Assembly (NCBI GenBank): GCA_023397045.1
Contig: JAEWUR010000160.1
Span: forward strand, 1 to 8,157
DNA length: 8,157 nucleotides
From: Planctomycetota bacterium
GTDB taxonomy: Bacteria > Planctomycetota > Planctomycetia > Pirellulales > Thermoguttaceae
Direction: 5' to 3'
The notes beneath the pieces were generated by a model, which saw only the letters and a list, made by a program, of their open reading frames with translations, was not told the DNA's origin and did not search any database. How positions within the stretch are numbered: position 1 is the first letter of the stretch; each line of letters starts with the position of its first letter. Shown piece after piece: positions 1 to 7,583 of this stretch. The translations under genes were made by a program, and so were the position numbers.

Positions 1-2577
1 TCGGTGACCAGCGGCCCCGGTGGAAAACTGACGGCCGAGAGCGTCCAGCCGCGTCGGGTGACCGAGACCCTACAGCCAGTAAAGCTCGACTGGCGGGAAT
101 CGAACGTATGTGTGGCGGATTTTGGACAAAACTTCTCCGGCCGGCCGAAGTTGACCGTCAGCGGGCCGGCGGGCGCCACAATCAGGCTCGTGCCCGAGGA
201 ACTGCTGGCCGCCAACGGCTCCGTGCAGCAACGGGAACATTTTGGACCGACCTATTTCGAATACACCTTGAAAGGAACGGGCACCGAGGTCTGGAGCCCT
301 CAGTTTTCCTACAATGGGTTTCGCTATCTTCAGATGGAAGGGGTATCGACCAACAGTTCCGGCAACGCACCTCAGCTCTTGGGTGTCGAAGGAGAGTGGA
401 TTAACGCGGACGCCCGACCGATTGGAACGTTTTCCTGCTCCAACGATCTATTCAATCGCACACACAGCATGATCCACTCTGCCATCAGGAGCAACATGCA
501 AAGCGTCTGGACCGATTGCCCAACGCGTGAGAAACTCGGTTGGCTAGCGACGCCGCGCGACATGTTCCCCTCGACCATGTTCAACTATGAGACACCGCAA
601 CTATACGCGAAAATGATCAGCGACATGGCCGACGCACAATTGCCGAGTGGAATGGTGCCGAGCACAGCGCCAGAATACGCGGTATTCGGTCAACCCTACC
701 GCGACGCCGTGGAATGGGGAAGCGATTTCGTGCAAATACCTTGGCAGGCGTACCAATGGCACGGCGATCGGCGAACCCTGGAATCCCACTACGACGGGAT
801 GAAGCGCTACGTCGAGTATCTGGGCGCCAAGGCACAAAATCACATCCTTTCGAACGGACTGGGTGATTGGGTCGATTGGGGACCGGACTCGCCCCGCGCT
901 TTCCCTCAATTGACTCCAGTACCTTTAACCGCCACCGCTTGGTATTACCAGGACTTAACAGTGCTCGGCCAGATAGCTGCCCTGCTGGGGCATAGCGAAG
1001 ACGCCGGTCGGTTTACCGCGTTGGCCGAGCAGGTGCGGCAGTCTTTCAATAACACGTTTTTTGACGCCGATACGAATCAATATGCCACGGGCAGTCAAAC
1101 TTCGAACACTATGGCGCTGGCGTTCGGCCTGGTCGATGAGGATCGAATATCGGCGGTCCGGAAAAACCTGATTCAAGATATCCGGCAGCGGGACAACCAT
1201 ATTTCGACCGGCATCATTGGGTATCCATGGCTGTTGCGCGTACTTGCCGACGCCGGCCGCTCGGATGTGATCTACGATCTGTTTTCGCAGACGACGGCCC
1301 CGAGCTACGGCTACCAACTCGCACAAGGAGCCACCAGCCTGCCCGAATCCTGGGATGCCGATCGATCGCAGTCGCAGAACCATATGATGTTCGGTCAAGC
1401 GGAAGAATGGTTCTATACGCATCTGGCGGGCATCGGCCAGGAACAGGACAGCGTGGCATTCGACAAGATCAAGATACAGCCGAATCCCGTAGGCGACATT
1501 GCGTGGGCAGATGGGACGTTCGAGTCGGTCCGCGGATTGATTGCCAGTCAATGGCAACGCGATGGTGAGCATTTTCGGCTTGCAGTCACGATTCCCGTCG
1601 GTGCGATCGGTTCGATCTATGTTCCTGCCTCCGACCTGGGACAGATTCCACAGGTGCTCATCGACGGTCAATCCTTCGGAGCAGCGGGGCAGGTCGCCTT
1701 CCAGCGCATGGTTGGCGATCGCGCGGTGTTTTCCGTCGGTTCCGGCCAGTATGTGTTCGAGTCCGTCGTGCGTCATTGGGCATCCAACCAGACGCTATTC
1801 CACGACAACTTCAATACGTTAGCCGGGATAGACCTGAACCAGGCGACGGATGCTCCCTATCGTCAACGAGGCACCGTCGACACGCTCGATTATCTGACCC
1901 ACGGCAGTGCGCGCATCTCGGCGGGGCTGGCCGTGGAACTTTCAGGGACAGATAGCGCATGCTTTTCGCCCAATCACGATTTTGTCGACACGGTAATCCG
2001 AGAAGCGGGTGGATTTGTCATTGAATATGACGTCGACCCCGTCGCAGACAGCAACGGCAGCAACGACACAGCCTATACCGCTGTGTCCTTCGGTTGGAAC
2101 AAGGACGAAGCAGCGGGGGCGCATCGCGCAAGCAATAACGGAAACCCAGGAGCCGGAAAACCGTTCTCTCTCATGCTGCGCGACAACGGGGTCTTCGAAG
2201 TCTATGCGGACGGAAACAACCGATTGGGAACAGGTGTTTTCGACACGAGTCCCGACGGCGGATTCTATCATGTGAAGATTACGGTGGCGACCGACTCGTT
2301 CGGCATCGGAGAGTCGGGCCGCGTCTGGGTCGATGTGAACGGCCATAGTCTGGCCATCGGCGGCTTGGGCGAATATTACTACGATTTCACGTGGTTTACC
2401 GGAAGCAATTACATTACGTTCGAGGCAAGCACCTTGAATGCGTCACTATTCGACAATGTAATGATTACTCCAATTCCCGAACCCAACACGTCCGTGAGCA
2501 TGGTCGGTATGGCTGCTGCCGGACTAATACTCTGGTGGCGAAGGCGAACTAGACTTGGAATGAGATATGATGCATAA
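1..2577 (+). CDS. GH78 alpha-L-rhamnosidase-like secreted enzyme with concanavalin-like domain and PEP-CTERM tail (5' partial)
   Basis: Probable exo-acting alpha-L-rhamnosidase that releases terminal rhamnose from polysaccharide outside the cytoplasm. The frame is open from base 1, so the true start and N-terminal domains lie upstream. Residues here count from the GTG at base 4. The ADFGQNFSG stretch near residue 38 fits the concanavalin-like domain before the GH78 barrel. DCPTREKLGW (171-180) is the catalytic-loop signature, with D171 and E176 matching the conserved Asp and general-acid Glu. GATSLPESWD supplies E448 at the general-base position, followed by the family-typical HMMFG and EWFYTHLAGI. 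GH78 similarity ends near residue 590. Residues about 597-820 look like a LamG/concanavalin-type beta-sandwich, starting LFHDNF. A PEP-CTERM signal closes the protein: PEP at 825-827, a short hydrophobic helix, then WWRRR. Odd point: the third acidic site of the loop reads T183, not Asp. Rhamnose specificity is inferred from family membership; GH78 is well supported. Confidence 0.9.
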   Translation, partial: SVTSGPGGKLTAESVQPRRVTETLQPVKLDWRESNVCVADFGQNFSGRPKLTVSGPAGATIRLVPEELLAANGSVQQREHFGPTYFEYTLKGTGTEVWSPQFSYNGFRYLQMEGVSTNSSGNAPQLLGVEGEWINADARPIGTFSCSNDLFNRTHSMIHSAIRSNMQSVWTDCPTREKLGWLATPRDMFPSTMFNYETPQLYAKMISDMADAQLPSGMVPSTAPEYAVFGQPYRDAVEWGSDFVQIPWQAYQWHGDRRTLESHYDGMKRYVEYLGAKAQNHILSNGLGDWVDWGPDSPRAFPQLTPVPLTATAWYYQDLTVLGQIAALLGHSEDAGRFTALAEQVRQSFNNTFFDADTNQYATGSQTSNTMALAFGLVDEDRISAVRKNLIQDIRQRDNHISTGIIGYPWLLRVLADAGRSDVIYDLFSQTTAPSYGYQLAQGATSLPESWDADRSQSQNHMMFGQAEEWFYTHLAGIGQEQDSVAFDKIKIQPNPVGDIAWADGTFESVRGLIASQWQRDGEHFRLAVTIPVGAIGSIYVPASDLGQIPQVLIDGQSFGAAGQVAFQRMVGDRAVFSVGSGQYVFESVVRHWASNQTLFHDNFNTLAGIDLNQATDAPYRQRGTVDTLDYLTHGSARISAGLAVELSGTDSACFSPNHDFVDTVIREAGGFVIEYDVDPVADSNGSNDTAYTAVSFGWNKDEAAGAHRASNNGNPGAGKPFSLMLRDNGVFEVYADGNNRLGTGVFDTSPDGGFYHVKITVATDSFGIGESGRVWVDVNGHSLAIGGLGEYYYDFTWFTGSNYITFEASTLNASLFDNVMITPIPEPNTSVSMVGMAAAGLILWWRRRTRLGMRYDA

Positions 2578-2590
2578 TTGCAGATATACG

Positions 2591-2596
2591 AGGAGG
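2591..2596 (+). promoter_or_regulatory. Shine-Dalgarno AGGAGG deciding the DUF1559 start
   Basis: A full AGGAGG lies 8 bases before the ATG at 2605. It argues for that start over the in-frame TTG at 2578, which directly abuts the stop of the upstream glycosidase and has no such site. Confidence 0.8.
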
Positions 2597-2604
2597 ACGG
2601 GACC

Positions 2605-3600
2605 ATGGTGAACAAGCTTGATGCGCGTGTCCGCGGTCATTCACCACAAATCATAAAACGGTTATACCGTGGTTTTACCCTCGTGGAACTTTTGGTCGTC
2701 ATCACGATCATCGGCATATTGATCGCTCTATTGCTGCCGGCCATCCAAGCGGCCCGCGAGGCGGCGCGACGAATGCAATGTGCCAACAACCTCAAACAGT
2801 GGGGCTTGGCTATGGCGAACTACGAAAGCACCCATCAGGTGTATCCGTTCGGCATACTCTACGGCTCGATGGGCCCCGGCTCCTACAATGCCGCCGGTCT
2901 CTGCGGTCCGACCGGGGAATACCGTCGACAAACCTTTGTCCTTGCGCTGTGGAGTTTTATGGAAGAGGCGAACCTCTATGGGCAATATGACTTTGACTAT
3001 ACGTTCTATGCGACGCAGAACAGGCCGTGGGTAAACGAGGCCGTACCGGTCTATTTCTGTCCCAGCGACCGGCCCGGTGGGAAGTGGCTTGCGGATAACC
3101 TCCCACGCTCCCGCGGCAACTACGTATTGAATTGGGGCTACTGCGACTTCACACAAACCGAGCCGGCAGACGACTTCAAGAAAGGCCCCTTCGGCGCGAA
3201 TTGGCAAGCGACAGTGGCCGATGTCCGCGATGGTCTCTCGAACACCATCTTCATGAGCGAAGTAATTCAGGCCCTTCGAGACGAAGACTTCGATCTTCGC
3301 GGCGACTTTTTCAACAACGATCATGGGTGCGCCCAGTTTATGACGCTCTACACGCCGAATTCCGGTATCGACACGATGACCAACTGTCCAACCCCTCCCG
3401 ATTTGCCAGGGCCCTGTGATATTGTGGACTGGGGCAGCGCTGACGTCTACGTTTCCGCCCGAAGCAAACATCCGGGCGGTGTTTCCACCGTCTTCGGGGA
3501 CGGGTCGGTGCATTTCATCTCGGATTCCATTGCGGTCGATGCATGGCGGGCGCTCAGCTCGATGCAGGGCGACGAACCGCTTGGCGGCGGTGAGTATTAG
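2605..3600 (+). CDS. DUF1559 pseudopilin-like protein with type IV pilin N-terminus and H-X9-DG C-terminal motif
   Basis: Member of the large planctomycete DUF1559 family (331 aa), whose function is not established. The N-terminus carries a prepilin-type cleavage/methylation site, RGFTLVELL, with cleavage expected between G23 and F24 and the conserved Glu at position 28. A hydrophobic helix follows (about 24-42), then the family hallmark [21 protein letters not shown]289 followed by nine residues and DG at 299-300 is the H-X9-DG C-terminal signature. The helix would anchor the mature protein in the membrane or pack it into a pseudopilus, with the body facing outward. Start chosen at ATG 2605 because of the AGGAGG before it. 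It begins 27 bases after the GH78 stop, and its stop overlaps the ribosome site of the lipoprotein gene, so the three are probably cotranscribed. A role in secretion or surface display of the neighbouring glycosidases is possible but only inferred from context. Confidence 0.93.
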   Translation: MVNKLDARVRGHSPQIIKRLYRGFTLVELLVVITIIGILIALLLPAIQAAREAARRMQCANNLKQWGLAMANYESTHQVYPFGILYGSMGPGSYNAAGLCGPTGEYRRQTFVLALWSFMEEANLYGQYDFDYTFYATQNRPWVNEAVPVYFCPSDRPGGKWLADNLPRSRGNYVLNWGYCDFTQTEPADDFKKGPFGANWQATVADVRDGLSNTIFMSEVIQALRDEDFDLRGDFFNNDHGCAQFMTLYTPNSGIDTMTNCPTPPDLPGPCDIVDWGSADVYVSARSKHPGGVSTVFGDGSVHFISDSIAVDAWRALSSMQGDEPLGGGEY

Positions 3601-3607
3601 GAGCACA

Positions 3608-4033
3608 ATGATGATGATTCGCAATATGCGATCTGCCGTCGCTTGCAGCCTGGGGCTGATGCTGTGCCTGGCCGGTTGTGGTTCAAACAATGGACCACGC
3701 GAAATCAGCGGCACAGTCACCTACGAAGGACATCCGCTCGCGAAGGGAAGCATCGTGTTCCTGCCAGTCGACGGGCAAGGCCCCACGGCCGCCACACTGA
3801 TTTCACAAGGCAAGTACTCGGTGAAGGTGTTTCCGGGAAGCAAGCAAGTGAAGATCAAGGGATTCAAGGTTATCGGCCAGAAACATTATCAAGGGAATCC
3901 GAGCAACCCCCTAATCGACGTACAAGAACAGACCTTGCCTGCGTGCTACAACGAGAAGACAATATTATTTCGTGACATTGCTCCGACCGATCGCGTCTGC
4001 GATTTTATACTAGAGAAATCACCTGCGCGGTAG
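3608..4033 (+). CDS. small lipoprotein with carboxypeptidase-regulatory/transthyretin-like fold
   Basis: A 141-residue predicted lipoprotein. The N-terminus has a positively charged segment, a hydrophobic core and the lipobox LAGC, with lipidated C24 (codon at 3677). Behind it, EISGTVTYEGHPLAKGSIVFLP and the GKYSVKVFPG turn match the small beta-sandwich domains (carboxypeptidase regulatory-like, transthyretin-like) common in planctomycete lipoproteins encoded after DUF1559 genes. No catalytic motif is visible; it is probably a periplasmic or outer-membrane structural or binding partner. AGGAG at 3599-3603 overlaps the upstream stop. ATGs at 3608, 3611 and 3614 are consecutive in frame, and the site's spacing suits the second or third slightly better, so the start is uncertain by two codons. 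An in-frame extension back to 3416 lies wholly inside the DUF1559 gene and would bury the signal peptide, so it was rejected. Confidence 0.88.
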   Translation: MMMIRNMRSAVACSLGLMLCLAGCGSNNGPREISGTVTYEGHPLAKGSIVFLPVDGQGPTAATLISQGKYSVKVFPGSKQVKIKGFKVIGQKHYQGNPSNPLIDVQEQTLPACYNEKTILFRDIAPTDRVCDFILEKSPAR

Positions 4034-4109
4034 CACTAGAATGTTCTCTCGGGCAATTCTCCCCATGTGTGCCGTGTTCTTCCTTCTTGAAAACTTCCGA
4101 AAGGCAATT

Positions 4110-6437
4110 ATGCGAAATAAAGTGTCGCTCTCCTTGACAATCGTATGGATGGCCACCGCCGGGCTCTGCCGGGCGGGTGGCGAGGCAAGTTGTACGTCCG
4201 ATCCATTTTTGCCGGGAGAGTCGCTGCATGTGCGGCTGGCCGCTCCCATCGACACATGGGACGAGGCCGTTCCACTCGGCAATGGATTGCTCGGCGGGTT
4301 GCTTTGGGGAGGCAGCGACACCATTCGTCTCTCGCTTGATCGCGGCGATCTCTGGGACCTGCGAACGCAGGAGGAATTCAACAACGATGATTGCACATGG
4401 GAAACGGTGGAGAAGCTCGTTGCGACGCGGAACCAAGATGAGTTGATCCGCCGTTTCGACAAACCATACGACGCGCCTTGGCCGACAAAACTGCCCGGTG
4501 GGAGGCTGGAAATCGTGTTAGACCCGTCGCAACAGGTCAACGGCTTCTCACTCGACCTCGCCCATGCGGTTGGCCGCGCAGCGTTGCCAAAGGGTGATTG
4601 CGAGGTCTTTTTTAGCGCCGTCGCGCCCGTGGCCCTGATTCGTATCCCCGGACCTGAACCGAAGGAAGTTCGGCTGCTGAGCCCGATGGATGTCTTTCAT
4701 GCACAACACAGCGTCGAGACCGGTCCGAGCAGCGGCGGTACGGTCGATGCGCTGGGATATCCCAAAGCTCAGATCGGTAAAGAAGGCGACACACAATGGT
4801 ACGTGCAGCAGGCCGCCGGTGGGCTTGTCTATTGCGTCTGCGTTGAATCGCGACGGCTCGACGCGGAAACGCTGCTGGCCGTGACGATCTGTACCAATGA
4901 AAATGGCAAAGATCCGGTTGCCGAAGCCCGTGCCTGCACATCGGCCGCATTGAAACAGGGTTACGATGCCAATCTCGCGCCGCACCTGGCTTGGTGGCGC
5001 GATTTCTGGAAGCAGTCTCGCATCGACATCCCCGATCTCCACCATCTGCGTCATTACTACCTCGTGCAGTACTTTTACGGCGCCGCTTCGCGTCTCGGCG
5101 CGCCGCCGATTCCGTTGCAAGGTGTCTGGACGGCCGACAACGGCGGCCTCCCGCCTTGGAAAGGCGATTACCATCACAACCTGAACACGCAAATGACCTA
5201 TGCCGCCTATCAAACGGCCGGCCGGTTTGACGAAGGCCGCTGTTTTCTCGAATTCCTTTGGAGCCTTCTGCCCGAATTCCGAGAATTCGCTCAGAAGTTC
5301 TATGAGGCCCCCGGCGCCGCCGTACCGGGGGTTATGATGCTCGACGGCAAACCGTTGGGAGGCTGGGCGATGTACTCGATGCAACCGACCAACGCCGCCT
5401 GGCTTGGATATTTGTTCTATCAACATTGGCTGTACACGGCCGACACGATGTTCCTGCGCGAGCGGGCGTATCCGTGGTGTTCGGAGATCGGGCAATGCTT
5501 ATTGCACCTGTTGAAACCGGACGCCCACGGCATTTTGAAGCTGCCGCTGTCCTCGTCACCCGAGATTCATGACAATCGGCTCGAAGCCTGGCTGCGACCC
5601 AACAGCAATTACGATCACGACTGCATGGCGGCGCTCTTCGCGGCGCTTGCCGATATGGCCAATACGCTGCGGTATGAAGAAGACGCCTCGAAATGGCGTG
5701 CGGCCTACGCAGGACTCGGCGACCGAGCGTTCGATCCGGAAACGCATCGCCTGCTGTTGTGTCCCGGAGAGCCACTGATGGAATCGCACCGCCATTTCGC
5801 CCACACCATGTCGATCCATCCGTTTGGATTGCTCAACACAGACGGTTCCAATCAGGACCGGACCGTCATCGATGCTTCTTGCCGGCAATACGACGAATTG
5901 GGCACTTCGTATTGGTGCGGTTACAGCTTCTCATGGATGGCTTGCTTGCAGGCTCGCGTGGGCAACGCCGAGGCGGCCATCAAGAACCTCGATATTTATG
6001 AAAAGGCGTTCATTCTCCGCAATGGATTCCACGCCAACGGCGATCAGTTGAAGGCCGGCTATTCGAACTTCCACTATCGCCCCTTCACGCTTGAAGGCAA
6101 TTTCCTGGCCTCGCAGGCGGTTCACGAAATGTTGCTCCAAAGTTGGGCCGGTGTCATCCGGGTATTCCCAGCCGTACCTGAACGATGGCGCGACGCGTCG
6201 TTCGAAGATCTGCGGGCCGAAGGAGGATACCGAGTCTCAGCCCGTCGTCAGAATGGTGCGACAGAATGGCTGAAAGTATCAGCCTCCCAGGATGGTTATG
6301 TGAAGATTCGCGACAATTTCGGGGGCCGTCAGCCGCAATGGAATCGCTCGGAGGTCGAGAAGGAGGGCGACCACTGGCGGGTTTCCTTGAAAGCCGGCGA
6401 AACGCTGGAAGGACGATTTCAAACCGATCCTGAATAA
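4110..6437 (+). CDS. GH95 alpha-L-fucosidase-like secreted glycoside hydrolase
   Basis: Probable exported GH95 enzyme (775 aa, usual family size), expected to remove alpha-linked L-fucose or the related L-galactose. The chosen ATG gives a good signal peptide: MRNK, a hydrophobic core, then CRA with cleavage near residue 22. An AAGG lies 5 bases upstream. An earlier in-frame ATG at 4041 would place a charged segment ahead of that signal and lacks a ribosome site. The N-terminal domain shows DEAVPLGNGLLGGLLWGG (51-68) and RLSLDRGDLWD, both GH95 hallmarks. In the (alpha/alpha)6 barrel, LQGVW (336-340) leads to GDYHHNLNTQM, where N357 and N359 match the two catalytic Asn of Bifidobacterium AfcA. 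SSSPEIH supplies E485 as the likely general acid. The C-terminal motif, usually FQIDGNFG, reads FTLEGNF with E662 in place of Asp. It follows the lipoprotein by 76 bases and is probably in the same operon. Exact sugar specificity cannot be read from sequence. Confidence 0.88.
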   Translation: MRNKVSLSLTIVWMATAGLCRAGGEASCTSDPFLPGESLHVRLAAPIDTWDEAVPLGNGLLGGLLWGGSDTIRLSLDRGDLWDLRTQEEFNNDDCTWETVEKLVATRNQDELIRRFDKPYDAPWPTKLPGGRLEIVLDPSQQVNGFSLDLAHAVGRAALPKGDCEVFFSAVAPVALIRIPGPEPKEVRLLSPMDVFHAQHSVETGPSSGGTVDALGYPKAQIGKEGDTQWYVQQAAGGLVYCVCVESRRLDAETLLAVTICTNENGKDPVAEARACTSAALKQGYDANLAPHLAWWRDFWKQSRIDIPDLHHLRHYYLVQYFYGAASRLGAPPIPLQGVWTADNGGLPPWKGDYHHNLNTQMTYAAYQTAGRFDEGRCFLEFLWSLLPEFREFAQKFYEAPGAAVPGVMMLDGKPLGGWAMYSMQPTNAAWLGYLFYQHWLYTADTMFLRERAYPWCSEIGQCLLHLLKPDAHGILKLPLSSSPEIHDNRLEAWLRPNSNYDHDCMAALFAALADMANTLRYEEDASKWRAAYAGLGDRAFDPETHRLLLCPGEPLMESHRHFAHTMSIHPFGLLNTDGSNQDRTVIDASCRQYDELGTSYWCGYSFSWMACLQARVGNAEAAIKNLDIYEKAFILRNGFHANGDQLKAGYSNFHYRPFTLEGNFLASQAVHEMLLQSWAGVIRVFPAVPERWRDASFEDLRAEGGYRVSARRQNGATEWLKVSASQDGYVKIRDNFGGRQPQWNRSEVEKEGDHWRVSLKAGETLEGRFQTDPE

Positions 6438-6453
6438 AAAAGAAGAATTGGCT

Positions 6454-6478
6454 TCGATGGACTTCCATTGATTTTTTT
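6454..6478 (+). terminator. candidate Rho-independent terminator after the GH95 gene
   Basis: TCGATGG (6454-6460), loop ACTT, and CCATTGA (6465-6471) form a 7-bp stem with one G-U pair, followed at once by seven T residues (6472-6478). It starts 16 bases after the GH95 stop, the right place to end the upstream unit. The stem is only moderately GC-rich, so strength is uncertain. Confidence 0.6.
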
Positions 6479-6487
6479 AATTACAAA

Positions 6488-6898
6488 GTGCCGAGCAACG
6501 GAACCGGCCTGCTTCGTTCAACCGACAACGGCCGCACATGGGGCGATTTCCGTGCCATGCCCGGCCACGATGAAACGCAAGTGATCGAGTTGCCCGACAG
6601 CCGCCTGATGGCCTTTTCCCGGATGGAAGGCCAGAACGATGCCGGTTTGCTGTTGAGTGAGTCCGACGACAAGGGCCTTACCTGGGTTCGAACATGGAAA
6701 CTCCTCCAACCGAACCAATGGCCCTTCGGCATCGCGCTGAGCGACGACCTGGGACAAACCTGGCCGGATGCAAATCGCGTGCTGTTGGGCTGGGACTCAC
6801 TCGACATCGACACGGGCTATCCGAGCACGGTTCAACTCGCCGACGGAACGATGCTTGCAACCCCATTTCTCCCGATCCGGCTCGGTATATTCGAATAG
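6488..6898 (+). pseudogene. remnant of a BNR/Asp-box sialidase-like gene
   Basis: The open frame (136 codons from a GTG) matches only the middle of a sialidase/neuraminidase-type beta-propeller. Three Asp-box repeats are visible: STDNGRTW, SDDKGLTW and SDDLGQTW. Typical connecting text is also present (ETQVIELPDSRLMAFSRMEGQNDAGLLLSE; GYPSTVQLADGTML). Intact exo-sialidases are usually far longer, with a signal peptide and an N-terminal catalytic Arg; all of that is missing. The upstream frame runs without similarity to a stop at 6431-6433, and the GTG lacks a ribosome site. Boxes two and three are only about 17 residues apart, closer than expected, suggesting an internal deletion. After TMLATP the frame becomes nonsense and stops at 6898, while another frame gives PDPARYIRIV (about 6869-6898), a plausible C-terminal strand; similarity may continue to about 6907. 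I read this as a decayed gene, not a small functional protein. Confidence 0.75.
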
Positions 6899-7016
6899 TG
6901 TTCGGGTTACACCTAGCGCCCTTCCAGTGGGTGGCTTCTCGAAATGTTGGGATTTCGGCAAAATAAATGCCGCTTGCTTGTCCCGTTTTCCCGTTCCTCA
7001 TGGCAAAAGACGCCTA

Positions 7017-7045
7017 TTGACAAATGTACTAATAGATAGTATAGT
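7017..7045 (+). promoter_or_regulatory. sigma70-type promoter of the toxin-antitoxin operon
   Basis: TTGACA (7017-7022) and TATAGT (7040-7045) are separated by exactly 17 bases, a near-perfect housekeeping promoter facing the toxin gene. Transcription would begin near 7052, leaving a leader of about 57 bases. A second perfect -10, TATAAT at 7075-7080, has no convincing -35 but would place a start much nearer the gene. Confidence 0.75.
7027..7041. promoter_or_regulatory. candidate antitoxin operator, inverted repeat over the spacer and -10
   Basis: TACTA (7027-7031) and TAGTA (7037-7041) are perfect inverted arms around a 5-base centre. They sit inside the promoter spacer and touch the -10 element, where a bound XRE-type antitoxin dimer would block RNA polymerase. 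Arms this short in AT-rich DNA can arise by chance. Confidence 0.4.
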
Positions 7046-7056
7046 TCCTCAAGGAA
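7045..7056. repeat. short inverted repeat at the expected transcription start
   Basis: TTCCT (7045-7049) and AGGAA (7052-7056) form perfect 5-base arms around CA, directly behind the -10 element. This could be a second half of the antitoxin operator or a small hairpin at the transcript's 5' end. Confidence 0.35.
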
Positions 7057-7108
7057 GAGCAGCGTTTGCGTCGATATAATCCAGCAATGCGACTGCAACG
7101 AGGATGCG

Positions 7109-7561
7109 ATGAAAAAACAGAGCAGGAAGCCAGACGATCGTCGTAAAGGTACATCCCGCAAGCGTGTAACTCTCCAATATCCAGCCAGCCTGAAACCGGA
7201 AGATTTGCTCGATTTTATTGAGCTTCCGATTTTTACGGCACGATGGGAAAAGCTTGGCCTGGATGACGAAGATGATTTGACGGCCTTGCAAATTACGATC
7301 ATGACCGCGCCGACGGCGGCAAGGGTAATTGTTGGCACCAGCGGGCTGCGAAAACTCCGTTTCGCTCCTGTGCGATGGGAAACGGGCAAAAGTGGAGCAA
7401 CGAGAGTGCTCTATGTGTACTTTGAGCAGTTCGCCACGGTCTTGCTTTGTTTGGTCTACGGGAAAAACGAAATCGGCGCCATTTCAGATGGCGGAAAAAA
7501 GTACATCAATAAGCTGATTGCGGAAATCGAGCAAGAGCTGCACAAAATATATTCTCGCTAG
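7109..7561 (+). CDS. higB: type II toxin, RelE/HigB family (HigB2-like mRNA interferase)
   Basis: Predicted RelE-superfamily toxin (150 aa), expected to cut mRNA at the ribosome when not bound by its antitoxin. Family signatures appear in order: FIELPIFTARWEKLG (36-50), GTSGLRKLRFAP (76-87), RVLYVYF (99-105) and YGKNE (117-121), as in HigB2-type proteins. A basic, Lys/Arg-rich N-terminal stretch of about 35 residues precedes the conserved core and makes this longer than the usual 100-110 aa. The ATG is supported by GAGGA at 7100-7104, 4 bases upstream. The only nearer-core start would be a TTG at about 7205 with a weak site. The gene is first in the operon, the order typical of higBA, and ends 22 bases before the antitoxin. 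The exact subfamily symbol is a best fit. Confidence 0.85.
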   Translation: MKKQSRKPDDRRKGTSRKRVTLQYPASLKPEDLLDFIELPIFTARWEKLGLDDEDDLTALQITIMTAPTAARVIVGTSGLRKLRFAPVRWETGKSGATRVLYVYFEQFATVLLCLVYGKNEIGAISDGGKKYINKLIAEIEQELHKIYSR

Positions 7562-7567
7562 CGTCAC

Positions 7568-7574
7568 AAGGAGA
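7568..7574 (+). promoter_or_regulatory. strong Shine-Dalgarno of the antitoxin gene
   Basis: AAGGAGA sits 9 bases before the ATG at 7584, a stronger match than the toxin's own site. It fixes the antitoxin start over the in-frame extension into the toxin gene, and it would favour higher antitoxin synthesis. Confidence 0.7.
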
Positions 7575-7583
7575 CGGTCGGCA

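Noticed and set aside
955..1776. 273-codon minus-strand ORF inside the GH78 gene
   Set aside because: Shadow of the well-supported forward gene; no recognisable motif and no ribosome site.
2728..3720. 330-codon minus-strand ORF opposite the DUF1559 gene
   Set aside because: The forward frame carries the full set of DUF1559 signatures; the reverse text has no family pattern.
4041..4109. Longer GH95 start at ATG 4041
   Set aside because: No ribosome site, and it would add 23 residues before an otherwise standard signal peptide that begins at 4110.
4548..5495. 315-codon minus-strand ORF opposite the GH95 gene
   Set aside because: Shadow ORF in GC-rich coding DNA; the forward frame holds the GH95 catalytic motifs.
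7052..7080. Second promoter using TATAAT at 7075-7080
   Set aside because: The -10 is perfect, but the 17-base-upstream hexamer (AGGAAG) is not a -35 and there is no extended -10 TG; kept only as an alternative start.
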